64,000 bases of DNA from positions 106,661,189 to 106,725,188 of the forward strand of contig OV884009.1 in NCBI GenBank assembly GCA_930367205.1, written 5' to 3'. Made by a program: the position numbers and the translations under genes. Shown here in pieces: positions 31,929 through 46,900 of this stretch. The notes beneath the pieces were generated by a model. The model saw nothing but the letters and a program-made list of their open reading frames with translations. It did no database searches and was not told where the DNA came from. This stretch comes from Acanthosoma haemorrhoidale. Taxonomy: Eukaryota; Arthropoda; Insecta; Hemiptera; Acanthosomatidae. Each line of letters starts with the position of its first letter. Position 1 is the stretch's first letter.

Positions 31929-34900
31929 CTTAAAACAAGAACACAACACACATTACTGATAATGAAAAACAAAATGTAAACAAATAAAATATTTATGCAA
32001 AATTAAAAAAAATAATTTCTTTAATTCTAGCCCCAAGATAACTTTTTAATTTGTTTTGTACAACTTTTTACTTTGGAGAGACAAGAAATGTGCATGACAA
32101 TACATCTTATTTTTTCCAGACCAATACCAAAATCATCTAGTTTTTCTTTTATAATGAGGCAAAATTGATTGTGGCGATTAAATTGTTATTAGGGGAAAAA
32201 AGAATTTACTGTGCTATTCTCTATTCACCTATTATACATGACAATGCATCTTATTTTTTCTAGACCAATACCAAAATCATCTAGTTTTTCTATTAAAATT
32301 GAAGCCAAGTAATCTTTTGTATGATTAATTCCATTATCTGCTTCGTCAGGCAGGAATAAACAATATTGGCAGAGGAAAACTAGCCTGCCACATATTTTTA
32401 TGCATTACCTGGACTGGACCCAAGAACAGTTTTCTGAAGAAATACTGACAATGCATCTTATTTTTTCCAGACCAATACCAAAATCATCTAGTTTTTCTTT
32501 TAAAATTGAAGCCAAGAAATCTTTCATGTGATTAGATTTGAATTCCCCAGCGACCAGGTTTCTAGTGATACATTTTGAACCTTATATGCTGATGGTAATC
32601 CCCTTAAGTTTTTTCGTTCATGACTTCAGTCCATACATTGGCCATCAGACAAACATGCCAAATAGACTTAAGTATCTTGAGTCTAAAAATTCCAAAAAGG
32701 GACTTGGTTAAACCTGGATACTTTTTTTTTATACAAGGACTTATCTAATGATACACCAACTAGGTATCAAATAAAAAGCATCGATGCAAAAAAGTACTTG
32801 GTATTGATACTTTACTCATATTGAATCACCCCTATCCATAGTAAAATGGATAGAGGTTTATAGGGCAGCACAATCATGGTTGGGAGGTAAGGACTAACAT
32901 TGATGATACTATATGTGAATATCTCAGTGAGGGGAATAATTATAGATTGTAATTGGGATCAGACTGTTGGTTATTGTTGTCATGTTGTAGCGTGATTCAG
33001 GAGGGAGAGGAATATAAGGTTAAGCAGGATGGTGTTGAGATTTATTAACAGATGTATAAGACCTAGGCGCTAAGGTGGGGTTGATTGGAGGCTGATGTGG
33101 TCCTTCTGGCATATTGTTGATGAGAAGCGGAGCTTGTTGGTGATAAACTGCTTTAGTCGCTGGATTTGTTGTCGTTTGGAGATCAGTGTCGGAGGCAGAG
33201 ATGGGTGAGTGGACCAGGAGGTTGCCCTGGGGTTGGCCGCTGGTGACCTAGAGATCTTCATCTCATCAAAGTCCCAAGCCAAGAGAAGACTGCACAGCCC
33301 CAATAATTGGCTGGGTGCTGAAGAGAACAGTGGACGCAGATTCCATTGAATTCCAGGCTATTGGAGCAGTCATTAGTTTGTTGAGGTTCTGCACACTTCA
33401 TACTTCACACGCCGGCAGAAATTCTTGTGAAAAACCCCCTGGCAATGGGTACATTATGGAATTTCATGTCTTCTGTAAGGCTCATCCCACCATTATTTTT
33501 GTTGTAAAGGGAGCAAAGGGTGAAAATGTCAGATTTGTTAGGCACCGGCTCTAAGTTCACAAAAAATAATAGGAATGGAGTTTTGTTGAATTGGCGGGGG
33601 GGGGGGGGATCGCTGAAACTACACCACAGGTTTCACAAGTCCCACAGAAAGGTCAGTAAGAACAAAAAGAAACTAAATAAACCAACATAAAACAGTTATT
33701 TAGAGAGCACTTTAACATCACTGGACAGTATGGTGGTCAAGAGGCTTACTACCAGAGAAGCTTCTCCGTATTAAAATATCCTTTCGGGTATTTTTCACCA
33801 AATGTATTGAGTTCAGTCTCATAATACAAGTAAGGAACTGCTCCAACTCAGTTTGACAATATGGAACAATATAAGTTAGTCCATCCTGGAAGGAACTGCC
33901 TGTTTCCGATTAACCTTGTTTTTTTCCATCGTAATACAAATCAAACACCATCATTAACAAGAATTCTGAATAAGAATGAAATGAATATACACAATGCGTG
34001 CACTGATACAAGAGCTACCAGACTGAAAGGGAAAGAGAGGGGAGAGAGCAGGAGCAGGTGTTGTTCATAGCTCAAGGTGTTAGTGGTAGCTGTGTTGGTG
34101 GGGATATTGTTAGGGGGAGTAGTTACCTGAGTCAGGCCACATCCACTATTACCGCCTGTATATACTCATGTTACACCCCAACGGATTTGAAGCTGTTATC
34201 CATCTCGTTTACCAGTTCAACATAGTTTTCAGCTGTTATGTTTATTCCCATTGTGTAGAAGGACCGATTTCAAACTCCCCTTTGAGCTGTCACTAAATAG
34301 GTGCCAATCATTTGGAAAATAGTCAGGAAGGCCCATTTTTTCCAGGAGTCTCCTAATTTCGGGTCAAAATAGAAGATTGTCTTCTTGAGAAAAGAAGTTT
34401 GGCAGACCCTTTTCTCTTGTATGGTAAAATGTAATTTTGGTTTCTTGTTCCAGCAAATTATTGACCTTCAACCTGGAAGCCAGTAATTCATCTTTTGACA
34501 TTGAGATCTCTGGTGAGGTTATTTAACTCATTCCGGTTGAAACGTTGATGAATTTATGACCGCCTCCCCTCTTAATCACTGTCACCTTCATTAGTTTTTT
34601 AAGTGTGATAAGAGGGACAACACTTGTCCTCACGGAGCTCTGGTAGCTGCTGAAACATTGGCATCGGCACTTCCTTTAAGTGAGGGACTGGGTATCTTGT
34701 ATCTTGCAGAAACTAAATCAGGATAAGTCCACTTGCTATGGTTGTTTCGATTCATTCCTGTAATATTTACTAGGAAGAAATAGCAATCATCGAGATGGTT
34801 TTTGGGGTCCCTCCAAACCATCGGTACGCCGAATTTCAAAGTTTTTCTTTTCCTGTTAGTCCAATATTGCAAATGTTCTGTACAAGTTTTACAAACCTGA

Positions 34901-37900
34901 TATGGTGCCCAGGTTTTATCTTGATCACCAAGCCTAACACCTAAGTATTCAAGATAAACACTCTTTACAAAGTCACTAACAGTTTTTCTGTTTTCTTTTA
35001 TTAACGTGTATCCTCTGCATATGTAGTAAAACACATCAGGATGATTTACAGAACTTCTTCTGCTTGAACTATTTTTATTTCTATTCAACAACACAGTATG
35101 TTTTAGGTTAACTTTATAACAACTCTTTCCTAAACACAAATATCATGCGAGGACAACTTAGATGTACCCTGCACAGTGAGAACTCATATACTAACCTAAA
35201 CTCTAATTGAAGTGTTGAAGGTCACTTACCAGATGCTTACTCCATCTGGTGGATTTTCTACTACTGTAATCTAACTAATTAGACAGCACACTAACAATAG
35301 GGCAAATATACAGGAGCCAATCCTTGTATAAGTGATTCTGAACTCCACAATATGGAGTTAGAGCTGCAAATTTTGTGTAGAACTGCACGTTAAAAAAAAA
35401 CTGATCTAAAAAAGTAGAGCAGATAAAGAAAAACTGATTTCATATTTAGATTCAGCACCACAAATATAGCTAACATTAGTTCTTAAATCCTTGGCACTAA
35501 ACAAATTTTTTTCTTGTAGGCCTGTGTTATTTATTTGTTAATTTATCAAAATTTATAACTAACTTTATTTTTGCTATTATAAATTATTTGTATTTTTTTT
35601 TTTCCTCAGCCAACTATGGACCTCACTATTTCAACTGCCTTCTTCCTCAGGTTTTAACATTTTATCAGTATAAACACATACGTTCTCGATGTTGTTTTCT
35701 TTCTTCAGTCCACACCTTGCCCGTTTTCAGTTTAGGCTTTCCTTGGAAACCTCCTGTGTGCTTTAACCTTGAGCTTAAGATGAGCCTGGGTCTTGAATCA
35801 AGTCTCAAATGTGATTCCCACATGCTGTAAGTATTTTTCCACCTCTAAGAACTAGGCTCCTTTTGCTTTTTTCTCTAGGAAGTACTAAAAGGTCCTGTTC
35901 GTCAATCTCTGTCTATTCCTTCACACCAAGTGACCATAAAATTAAAACCTCTTTTTCCTGGCCTCCAACATTTGATCTGCCTCTTTCACTCTCACTTTGT
36001 TAAAGAGTGTTGAGAAATCTTGCAGAACACTTAAAACATGAAAGAATGTGGTGAAGACATTGCAGAATTTCCACAAGGGAAGAGGACTTTCTATTATTTC
36101 CCATATAATACACTTTATGTGTAAATATATACCTTATTTATCTGTGCATAAGTCCCTGCTCTGTTTCAAAGCAAATATAAAAAAGTCTAAAATTTTAAAC
36201 AGATTATTCAATTAGCAAAGTTAAAATTGAAGAACTAAGAAAATTGATTTTTAAGACACATTCAGTGTAAAAGATGTACACCCTATTTCACAAGCTATTA
36301 AAAAAAAAAAAATATCCATGTTGTATACCGGATAAATATCATACAGATATATAACAATTTCAATTAACAATAACTACTGTAGACTATAAACAAGTATTTC
36401 CATACAACGCAACTATTATTAATAATAATAATGATATATTACTTTACATACTGTAGTGATTTTTATATTTAGCAAATTGATTATTTATTGGAATCGGACT
36501 GAGTTTAGGAATTTTGATGTATTAGATATTTTGAATAGAAGTAGTAGTGTTAGGACCTGGCCCTTAACTATGAACCTCGGTAATAAAAACAGGTAGGCAC
36601 AAGGACTTCCAATAGCATATCGGAAAAACTCTTTTTATATGGTAGGGGAAGCTGGCTATAAATACCATGATGAAAGATTACAAGAGGTTGCTCTCTTTTT
36701 TTTTTTATCCCTTACATCTGAGTTCTGTGAGTCAATTAGACTTAGTTAGTCAGTGGCCATGAGACAGTGCATTGAAGGAAGAACCACACAGAGACCTGAA
36801 TATAGACCAAGAAGCCAGGAGGAAGGTCATACATCACCAAACAGTACAGAATATTCATGTTTTTGCATTAGGTATTTATTATTTTTTAACCGAATAATCA
36901 ATTGTAAATATGAAACATTTAAAATAACTTTATGTATGAGAACCGCACATTTAACCCTGAGATATTGTAACTTAAAACAAACTCTTATTCATCTGAAGTT
37001 TTCTTCTTTTTACTTTACCCCTTAGTAAATAAAATATATTTTAAAATTGTAGGAATCGCTACAATATGTATAAAAAAGTATGTTCGATTTGCTATGTGTA
37101 TATAATAATATGTGTATATAATATAATAATAATAATATGTGTATAATGAGTAATTAAACTGAGATTTGTGGGCCCTTATCAGTGCCCCCCCCCCTTCAAC
37201 GCTAAGTATGGGCATTGTGGGCCAGTGGCATCCCAAAGACTTAAGAAAAAGATCGCATTTTCACAAAACCCTGTCATTGGGTAGCCATTTTCAGTCTCGC
37301 ATTTGAGATTCCTTGAACTGAATGGTTTAATTATAATTAAAGTTAATATAGGACATGTTGCTAGAAAATGATGAATATATTCCTGTTCTAAATCATTATA
37401 TAATTCATATGCTCCAGTTTCGTTGAAGTTAAATACATCACATTTTTAATTCCTAATGCAAAAGAAAGTTTTCTATCAATCTTTAGGAGTGTAGGTGGCC
37501 CAAAACTTTCCCAAAAGGTTACTTAAGCATTCAATTCTCCATTCACTTCAATTCATTTATCCATGATTGCAAATCATGAAGGTATAGTTGAGTAAACTTG
37601 GGCATGAAATGTGGACATGTGGGCTCGCTATGTTGGCAAATATTTATAATATGATTTTCTAATATAAATTCATAATTTGTATAATTTGCAAGTGTAGTTA
37701 AGTAAACTTCAATGAATGGTAATAAATGATGTGTCAATAAAAGTGAATAACCAATGAACAACAGATCACTGAAATGACTCCATGGACTGACTAATAAATA
37801 ACTTGAACAAACTCGGCAGGTAAAATATCAGAATAGAAATTTAAGTGTCTTTTAGTTTTGATTTATTGTTGGTAAAAATAGAAACTGAAAAATATGAAGA

Positions 37901-40900
37901 CAAAATTTAATACATTTTTTTTTCATAAAAAACATAAGAGAAGATTATTAACCCCTACACACATAAAAATAAAACAGAATTTGATTGTATTGATATGTTG
38001 AAGAATTTGTTATCAGTACTACGATGGAGGAGCATTTTGAACATTATAATCAAACAAACAGATTAAGACTGACCAGTAAAGAGCACTAACACACAAAAAA
38101 TATACTTACTATCCACTATTTCCTTCGGTAACAAGTACTTGTAAACCAGGGTAGGTCCAATTATTATTGCTCCAAGGAAGGCAAGAATGGGCCAGTGATG
38201 CTTTTGAGTTCCTTTTACAACAGTTTTGTTAGCATCCTTCCAACTAACCTCCATTCCATTTACGATTCCTGTAAGGCAATTAAACATGAATAAAATTCAT
38301 CTTGTTTCTCTTATTTTAAAGATATCTTAAATCACACCTCGGAAGCTTTTCAAAGTTGAAGTACTGAATTTGTACCCATGATCAATGGCATATTCAAGAG
38401 GATAAGGTATAAAAGTGATTGAAATATAATTTATAAAAAACGTTTTGGTAACCAACAGTGGAAAATATAAAGTTTTTTTGTTGTAAATATTTTAGCTATT
38501 TACATTTTTTTTTTTATTGTTGAAGAGAATTTTCAGTAATTGAAATGGATTAACAAAAAAAATTAAGTACTTTTCATTAAAAATACTAAGTAAGAAACAT
38601 GTATTCTACGTTATATCTTTTATTTTACATTAGTACTTCTACATTATTCTTCTTCACTTTCTAGATTATTTAATAAATTTATACATTTCATAAATACAAT
38701 TTAGTTAAGAATTAATGGAATAAAATTTAGGTCCTAAATCAACCTACAATATCATTCTTTGACACAATAAGAAGAAAAAAAAAAGATCCCTGGATCAACA
38801 ACTAACTGCCTGTTTGCCAAGAGAATATCTCTGAATAGTGGGACATTTTTTTCCTTCCCATACATTTTACCCTCACCCACCTTACTAACACATCATGCAC
38901 TGACCTAACGACATCACCAATCTTTCGACTCGAGACTTCTCAAGGGCTCCAGGAGCCAAGTTAGATTGGTAGTGGGAGATGTTTCAACGGCATTCTCTTA
39001 GTGAACGAACTGTAGTGTTTCTTAAAAATAAACAAATTCATAGTGCAACTCCCTATGAGAGGTAAGGCCAACTGAAGGTTAACACCATACTTGGTAGATG
39101 CCCAAAGTGCTTCTTACCTATCAACCTTAAATTCATGTTTTTTTTTTTTAAACCAAATTCGATATTTTTTTATTCAAATATCTACTAATTTAACCCCGAC
39201 CTGACCCATCCCCATAAGAAAAAATATTAAGGAGAGCCGGGGATCAAACCAAGGTCTCCACAGTTAGAATTCAGCATACTAATGTTATCGTCTCTGGTGA
39301 CTTAACTACCAACTTCCTAGCGGATTCCCACAGAAAGTGTTATCTAGAGAACCAGTTCTTTCCCCTTCATCTATTCATTGTCCCTTTCACTTCTACTCAT
39401 TACAATAGTAAGTCCGATACCTGGCTGGATCTCCACATCATTGACTCCTCTGCAAATAATCCCTCCTCTTCTCAGCTGCCTTATTGCATTCCTGTCCTCT
39501 CATGACATTATCCAAATTTCTTATAGGACCCAAGCTCCATGTTTTCCTTCTAAAAGGACAACTTCTTGCAATCTGAATGCCCTTTCCTCAGAAAACATTT
39601 AACCGGATCTTAAAGCCCAGGATTGGAATACTATTTACCCCAGCTCCACAATTGACTCCATGGTGGACATTCCCAACCTCCTTAATTCCCCATGCACCCC
39701 TAAAAACCTCTACCTTTCGTCCCTAGCCTGCTCAGTGGAAATGCCAGATCAAAGAAGCAAAGAAAGCGTGAGGCTTCCCTAAGACGTTTCAGACACACAA
39801 GGCTCGCAGATAACTATCAGGCATTCAGGGTACTCCGCAACTGTACCCAGGCAACAGTCCAACAGGGGATATCCAAGTACTTTCATGAAGACCTCTCCTC
39901 TTCTCCTGATTCCAAATTCAAATGGCAACTCCTTGGAAAACTACCAGGTGCTTTCTCATCAGAGGCATTCCCTGTTTCACCTGATGAGCTAAACCCAAAT
40001 TTTGTGTCTCCCTCCTCAACCACTTCACCATCTCCCTCATCCTATAGTTCTTGCGAGCCCTCATTTAATGGTAATTATTTTTCTTTTAAATATGTCTCTC
40101 CCACAGACCTTATAACCTCTGCAATGAGAGCACGCACTAACGCTACTGGTCCTGACCCCGTCAAATTAATAAAACTATGACTTCAAGTCATCCTGCCTGT
40201 AATTCTATATATACTGTAGTGTTATTTTAAATGTAGTATTACTTTATGATGAATTTAATTAATATGATAAAATAAAATTATTAAAGTTGATTAAATAGAT
40301 AAAGTTTGATTAACCAGAAAGCCTTGGTAATGGCCATGTGCCAACTTTCAAATCGAGTTCGTGTTACCCACGAACTATGACCTAGATAAGAACGGACCAA
40401 TAGGAACAGACCATGATAAGAACATTATGGAAGTGGGAAATATAGTGTGTCTGGGAGATAGATGGCTATTCTAATTAGAGTGACTGGGAGATAGATGGCT
40501 ATTCTGGTTAGAGTGACTGACAAGGAAGGAGTGCTTGGACACTTGAGAAGACCTATACTGGCAGGCATAGTTGAGATTTGGAGACATTGAGGGGTGAGAT
40601 CCCTTTATGAGCCATTCTTGAAGTGTCCAGCAGGTGTATAGAGGAAAAAGTGAAGAACTCCAACAAGGCAAATAAAAGAATTCTCAACATGTTCATCAAG
40701 GATCAACATATTAATCCCAGAACGTGTAGGTATTTCAGATGAACAGTAAGTACTAGAATAAATTCAATTATATACCGTTAGAGACAGTTAGATTCATAAT
40801 TCAAAGTGGTGTTAATTTATAAAATTATTAATGTTTAAAGATAGTTTAAGGTAAAATAGATTAAAGTATGAAAGTTAGTTTGTCAGAACCCAACCTGATT

Positions 40901-43900
40901 TTTAATTATTGAAAGAATAGAATCATAAATAAATCAATATTAATAAAGTTGTTTTCATTATTGATATCCCGACTATTAATTTCATTTCAATATATACAAT
41001 TTTTCCCTTCAAATCTCAGCCCTCCCAACTTCTTTGACAAAAGCTTTAGTACAACCCTTAAAAAAATATCCTGACCCTACATCACCAAATAATTAACACC
41101 CAATATCCTTCCAACCTCTCCAAAAACCACTTGAAAGACTAGTTCAATCCCAGATCTCCGATTTCCTTGAACAGCCCCAACTTCTCAATCCTTCCCAATC
41201 TGGTTTCCGACCCAGTTACTCCACACAATTTGCACTAGCCAATATCATTAGTACTATTCCTGCTGGTATTGATCAATAAAAGTTAACAGTCCCAATTCTC
41301 TAAAGCATTTGATACCACGGAGTCCTTCTTTCCAAGTAAAATAATTTACCTTCTCTGATAACTCTATTCCCTGGTTTACTATCCCCAATTAACCTCTATC
41401 TGCTTCCCTAACACTTTCCTCATGTGTAGCCCAGGGATTGAGCATTTCTCCTTTTTTTTTTTTTTAGTTGTTACATAAATAAACTCCCTAACTCTATTCA
41501 TCATTGTTCCCAGCACCTTTACGCTGACGTCTCCCACATTTATTTATCATTCCACTTCTGGTTTTTACACCAATTTAATTTAATCACATTATATTATTAA
41601 AAACTCTGATTATAGTTCATAATAATTATCAAAAAGCATATAGAATGTTTCTTGGAGAAAAAAAAAAGATCTTGCGAATTAGAAAGCTCTTTGTGGAAGC
41701 CAACTACGAGTTGTTTTGTGCACAGACATGCTTTAACCTGTCACTCGTAAGGCAAGTAAACAAAATACAAGATAACTTGTAGTTGGCATCTTAGGCAATA
41801 AAACTACGAGTTGTTTCGTAGTTGGCAGTCAACATGTTAATAATTATCCCACAATTTTCTGCTCCTCTATCAAACACCTAAGGATAACCATTGCCCAAAC
41901 CCTATCTTGGAACCAACATATCCCCCAAATTTTCTGTCAGGCAGTAGGTACCCTGAAACTATTCCATCGCACTCACATTCTGCTCCCCCAGCCTACACAT
42001 CAACTCCTTGTATTCGCCCTCACTTTGACTATGGCTGTGTGCTGTATGGAGTCTCTCAGTGGGACTCGAGGATAAGTTGAAGTGAATCATGAATTGCTTT
42101 GTTAGAATTGTCTTTGGGACTATGCGGCATGCCATCCCATGTCTCTCACCTAGTTAGGATGGCTCTTCCCCTCCTTCTGTGCACAATATTTTCTCAGTTC
42201 ATTCGTTTTTCAAGCCATCAATTTACATCACCCCCCTTATATATACAACATTTTACCATTCAAATCCTCAGTTCACTCCCAGGAAACTAGATCGTGTTTC
42301 TCTGACCTTTATACCCCTGCCCACAAACCTGCAGCATACGATTGATCCTTCCTTCCTCTACTACCCTCTAGAAGTCTCTACCTCCTAATATGCACTATTC
42401 ATCCTTACTAACCTTCAAAGCACCAACATTCCAACATCTCCTCACCATCCAAAGAGACGCTCATTAGTCTGGGAATGATTAATTCATTAAATAATATATT
42501 TTTCTGGCTTTTATTTTTGTATTTAATATTTTTATTAATTGTTTACTATATATAGATAGATTTTGGCTGCCAACTTCTAAGTCACTTGTTTAGTTTCCTT
42601 TTATATTAATCTAATGTTTTTTATTTAATGTCATACTCCATAGACTTCTGCATATTGTTACTGTTGTTGTTTTTTATGTTTTGGTTTCTTATAGGTGGAT
42701 CCATCTATGACTGATATTTTATTGGATAATTATTATTATCTTTCCTATAGAGGTTTACACTGTTTATTTTACATGTCATTATTTTTTTTGTTATGATATA
42801 ATAGTTCTTTTATTTATCAGATGTGATTTTGTCATTTGAAGATAAATGTTAATGGAGTCAACATCGGGTGTGAAGGGTACTGCAACAAGACAAAAAACTT
42901 GATGTCTCTCCAGTGGAAACTCACTTGCTGTCGGCCAGCCAAGCAACGGGTGCAGGTTGTGTTTTGAACCTCTCTCGAGATAGGCAGGCCAGAGCAATTT
43001 TCTCTGTATAGTGTTCTGAAATTGTTGGAGGCTTTAAGCTGTGTAGTCAGTCAGATGAGTATATAGCAAGGTAAAGCAGAGCAGGCTGGAGATCACATTA
43101 ATTGTAACATCTTTCTTCTTCATTAAAAATATTTTTACTTACTTATTTATATAAAGTAAAAGGATACTCATAAAAATTCATTAAAAATAATAGATTACTA
43201 ATATTTTTTTTAATTAATAGTAAAATATTACTAATAACCCTATTATTATTAATAATAGGGTTCATATGGTCCTAGTGTAGACATTCGTTTATTTCAAATG
43301 TTTTATATTAACACAATTGTCTAGACAGTTTATATGCTTAAAATAATAAATACTAATGCAAATAACGTATATTCTTTGATGTTTGGTAATGGGTCTTTCC
43401 GGAGTTAACACTGAAGTTTAGTTGGCCACTGACTTTGTAGAAAACTGAATCGGCTTGTGAGAGCAGTGAGGGCTCTTGATACATCGAGGCTATTGTCAGC
43501 AAAAGCAATCACAGTAGGTTCTTGTAATTTTTCTCAACGTCAGACGTGTACATGTTAAAAAGTAATGGAGACAAAAACGCTCCTTGAGTAACTCCACAGG
43601 TTAGAGAGGGTACCACCCATGTGAGCAGGAAACTGATCAGGCGGTAGTGGGTGGGGTGATTACCTTTCTTTGTGGGCTTCCACAGCTGTAACAAGACAGC
43701 TTGTTTCCACACACAGTCAGGAAGTATCACAATCTGATACACAAATCATACAAATTTGCGAAACTGGACGATCCTTCTTTTCGTCAGCTGTTTCAGCAAA
43801 ACATTTTGTACCCTGGTTTTTTCCCAACACTGGCAAAGAATCGCCTAGAGCTACTTTGGGGAAATAAACATGTAGTTTTACGCTGTTTTTAGTTGCTGGG

Positions 43901-46900
43901 GTTGGTGATAGTTATCTGTAAGGGACCTGATCTTCTGGTACTCAATGGTGGTTGTGGCCTCTACAGTGACCAGTATAAGCAAGATTTTAACCTTTTAACT
44001 TCTGGTGCCTGTATTTTTATAGCCGTCAAATGTCCAGGACCCCCCGGGTGGCTTTGAGCATCCCCTCAACGATTGAATTCTCTTCTGTCACATTTATCAC
44101 TATGACTAGGTGATAAATAATGAATAAATAAACTGGTCTGTTGCATACAGTGACATCACAAGAAGTGCTCTGTCCTGCCTTTTGTCTATGGTGTAATCTT
44201 CACTACAAGCACACACTAAACTCACTATAAGACTCATTTATGGCTGCTTGAGAACTGGCACTGAACTGGTTAATGCCAATGTTTCAATATTGTTATGTTA
44301 TTTTTGTCAGATTTGAAGATGGTAATGCTGAAGCCAGCCATGTAAAAAGTTCACAATCCCGACACAGACGGAGCTCCCTAGGGGTGCGGGCATAGCCTGG
44401 CATCTGACCTGCCTATACAAGGCAGAAATTCTGAGCTTTTCCAGATAGTCGGAATCAGATACTTTAAGTGAAAACTGCTCTCTCTTTCTCTGCACTGGCA
44501 TTCTCTACTCTCTCAACTCTACTCGAACCATGGCATTCTTATTTAATTACCTCTGCACCTCTCTTTTCTAATCTAGCTATGTTTTAATCTGGCGTTGTCA
44601 AACTCCACACCTTCCTAGTGGGATTCTCTGCCTTCGTCTTGCTAAAGCTAGCTCATCCTTGGAAGGGATCTCTTCCATGCAGATTACAGCCTCTGGGGCC
44701 CTATAAAATGTACCTAGTAGTGTCTCTCCCAGCGATTCATTCTGCATCTTTCAGGTTCACTCGCCTTTGGAATCCATATGGTTCGCCTACCCTCCAATAC
44801 CGAGTGTGAACTCGTGTGGTCATTCTAAGACCACGTAAACTACCTATAATACCTAGCCTGTACCTCTTCTCCTGAACATAGTGCACTGTTGAGGAACACC
44901 TTTTAAGACCTAAATAAACAAATCAATAACACTGTTTAGTAACAAATCAATTTATACAAATAAATAAATCAATAAACAAATACGAATTAAGCTTCCCTGC
45001 CGACTAGGCCGCCAGCAAAGGTCAAAGAACACAGATTTATTTATTTCTCTTTCTGACACCACGCAGTGGCCAGGGTCAACGAGACCTCCACCCGGCAGCC
45101 CCCCCCCCCCGACAATCTCAATCATCAACAACAAACATCTTGAGGTAACAACAGCAAACTCTGCATCAAATTTCAAGAAATATTTTGAATTATGTGATAA
45201 AATGGTTCAGAAACAATATTTTTAGGATATTTTACTGTGTTGGTAAATATATATATATATATATATACCAATCATTTAAATGATTGGAATTCAAGAGCTA
45301 GCCACCTCCCTTTTCAGAACAAACATTCCTAGCCATCCTAATCTATATGCTGACGCCCTGTACTTACCATATTATCCCGGCAACCCAGAGTGACGACTAA
45401 GGCAGATGTGGCCTCACGACCTCCTCCAAAGCAAGTAGCATTCGGTATCTTGGGAACTCAGTGTAAAAAAAGTGTCAAGTGAAGTGGTTTTGGCTAAAGA
45501 GCCTTTTCCCCCCAAAGAAACAAGATATTAAACTTAAGTCATAAGCCCTGCTTAAAATACCTAAGAGGTATGATTGCATGTAAACATTCTGATAATAAAA
45601 AGATTTTCATAATAACAAATAATTCGAGAATAAGCTGGAAATTTTGTAATTTTCCATCTTGTTACCTATTAGCTGGTTAATAAATGTCTTGAAATTTACA
45701 ATTAAAAAACACATCACACCAGAGCAGTTACCTTCATGTGAGAGAAATCTTTAGTCATTGTGATACATTGTCTGTGTTTATTAATCTGCCCAAGGACCAA
45801 AAAAAGGATACTGGCTCTGGTAAGTACATGTTAAATAGTCATATCAATTACCCTTCTACCATTCCCAGCAAACAGTATTGACCTGAGGGTTGGGAGTATT
45901 CACACACATATTACACATTCCTTCAAACATGAGGAAAAAGTTAAAAGAATAGAAGAGGCCAGCACAAATGTCATCAGATTGATGGTGGATGCACAACTCC
46001 CAGCTTAGATACAGCTTTCACGCATATTACAAATTTAGATTTTTATTTGTTTTTTTTATAATATAACACAATTTAGTAAAAAAAGAAAAAAATGCTATTT
46101 ATAAGGCCTTAGTGAAATAAATAATTGTTAAATCAATAAATCAAATAATATGAATTTCTCACCCAAGAAATGTAAAATTTTCCTATAAAATGAATGGATA
46201 ACTTTAAGAATAGCAAATGCAGACAAGAATTCAATTATCGCTCCCCTCATCTTGGACATGTTTTCAGCCACCCCTAAGATAGCTCTAAAAGACAAATTCA
46301 TAGCCTGAAAAGAAAGCAAAAATTATTACAAAATGAAAATGTTTGGTTGAACTGGAGTGGCCTGAGCTTGATTCACGCATGGGAAACCAAATGGAGCCAC
46401 ACCAAGTTCCCAATTCAGCATTCTCTCTAGAAAAGAGTGGTGAACTGTAGATAATACACCGCTTAGGTGAAATAAAATAAAAGAAGATACAATAAGTTGA
46501 CATGTAGACTAGGGGAGGGGATAGAGAAAGCCTTAATTTTTTTTTTGTTTGCATAGGCATTGATCCAATCTAGGTGTTCATGAATCATGGCAAACACTGC
46601 TAATAATAATCAGAGGGGGAAATGATAAATAGATTAGGGAATATCACAAGTAGCTGTTGGTAACAATGATAAATAAATTTAGGATGATCATTAATATAGG
46701 AGCTAAAAAGATGAGAAATGTATTGAGTAGGGGGGGGGGGGGACTGTAAGGTCCTCCGCATTGTACGGACTGTAAATCCATATTTTTCTGTTTTCCACCT
46801 TCCATCTCTGGAGTCATCGGTGTTCGTAGCTTTATTGTCACTATTATGACATTCCCAGAACTAAAGGGAAGACTTGCAAGGTTTATATGACTGTTTGAAC

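Noticed and set aside
39285..39325. Box A for the SINE at TGGTAGTTAAGTCACCAG (minus strand)
   Set aside because: The same bases, read on plus, code for SGDLTTNFL of the LINE endonuclease, so they belong to the LINE.
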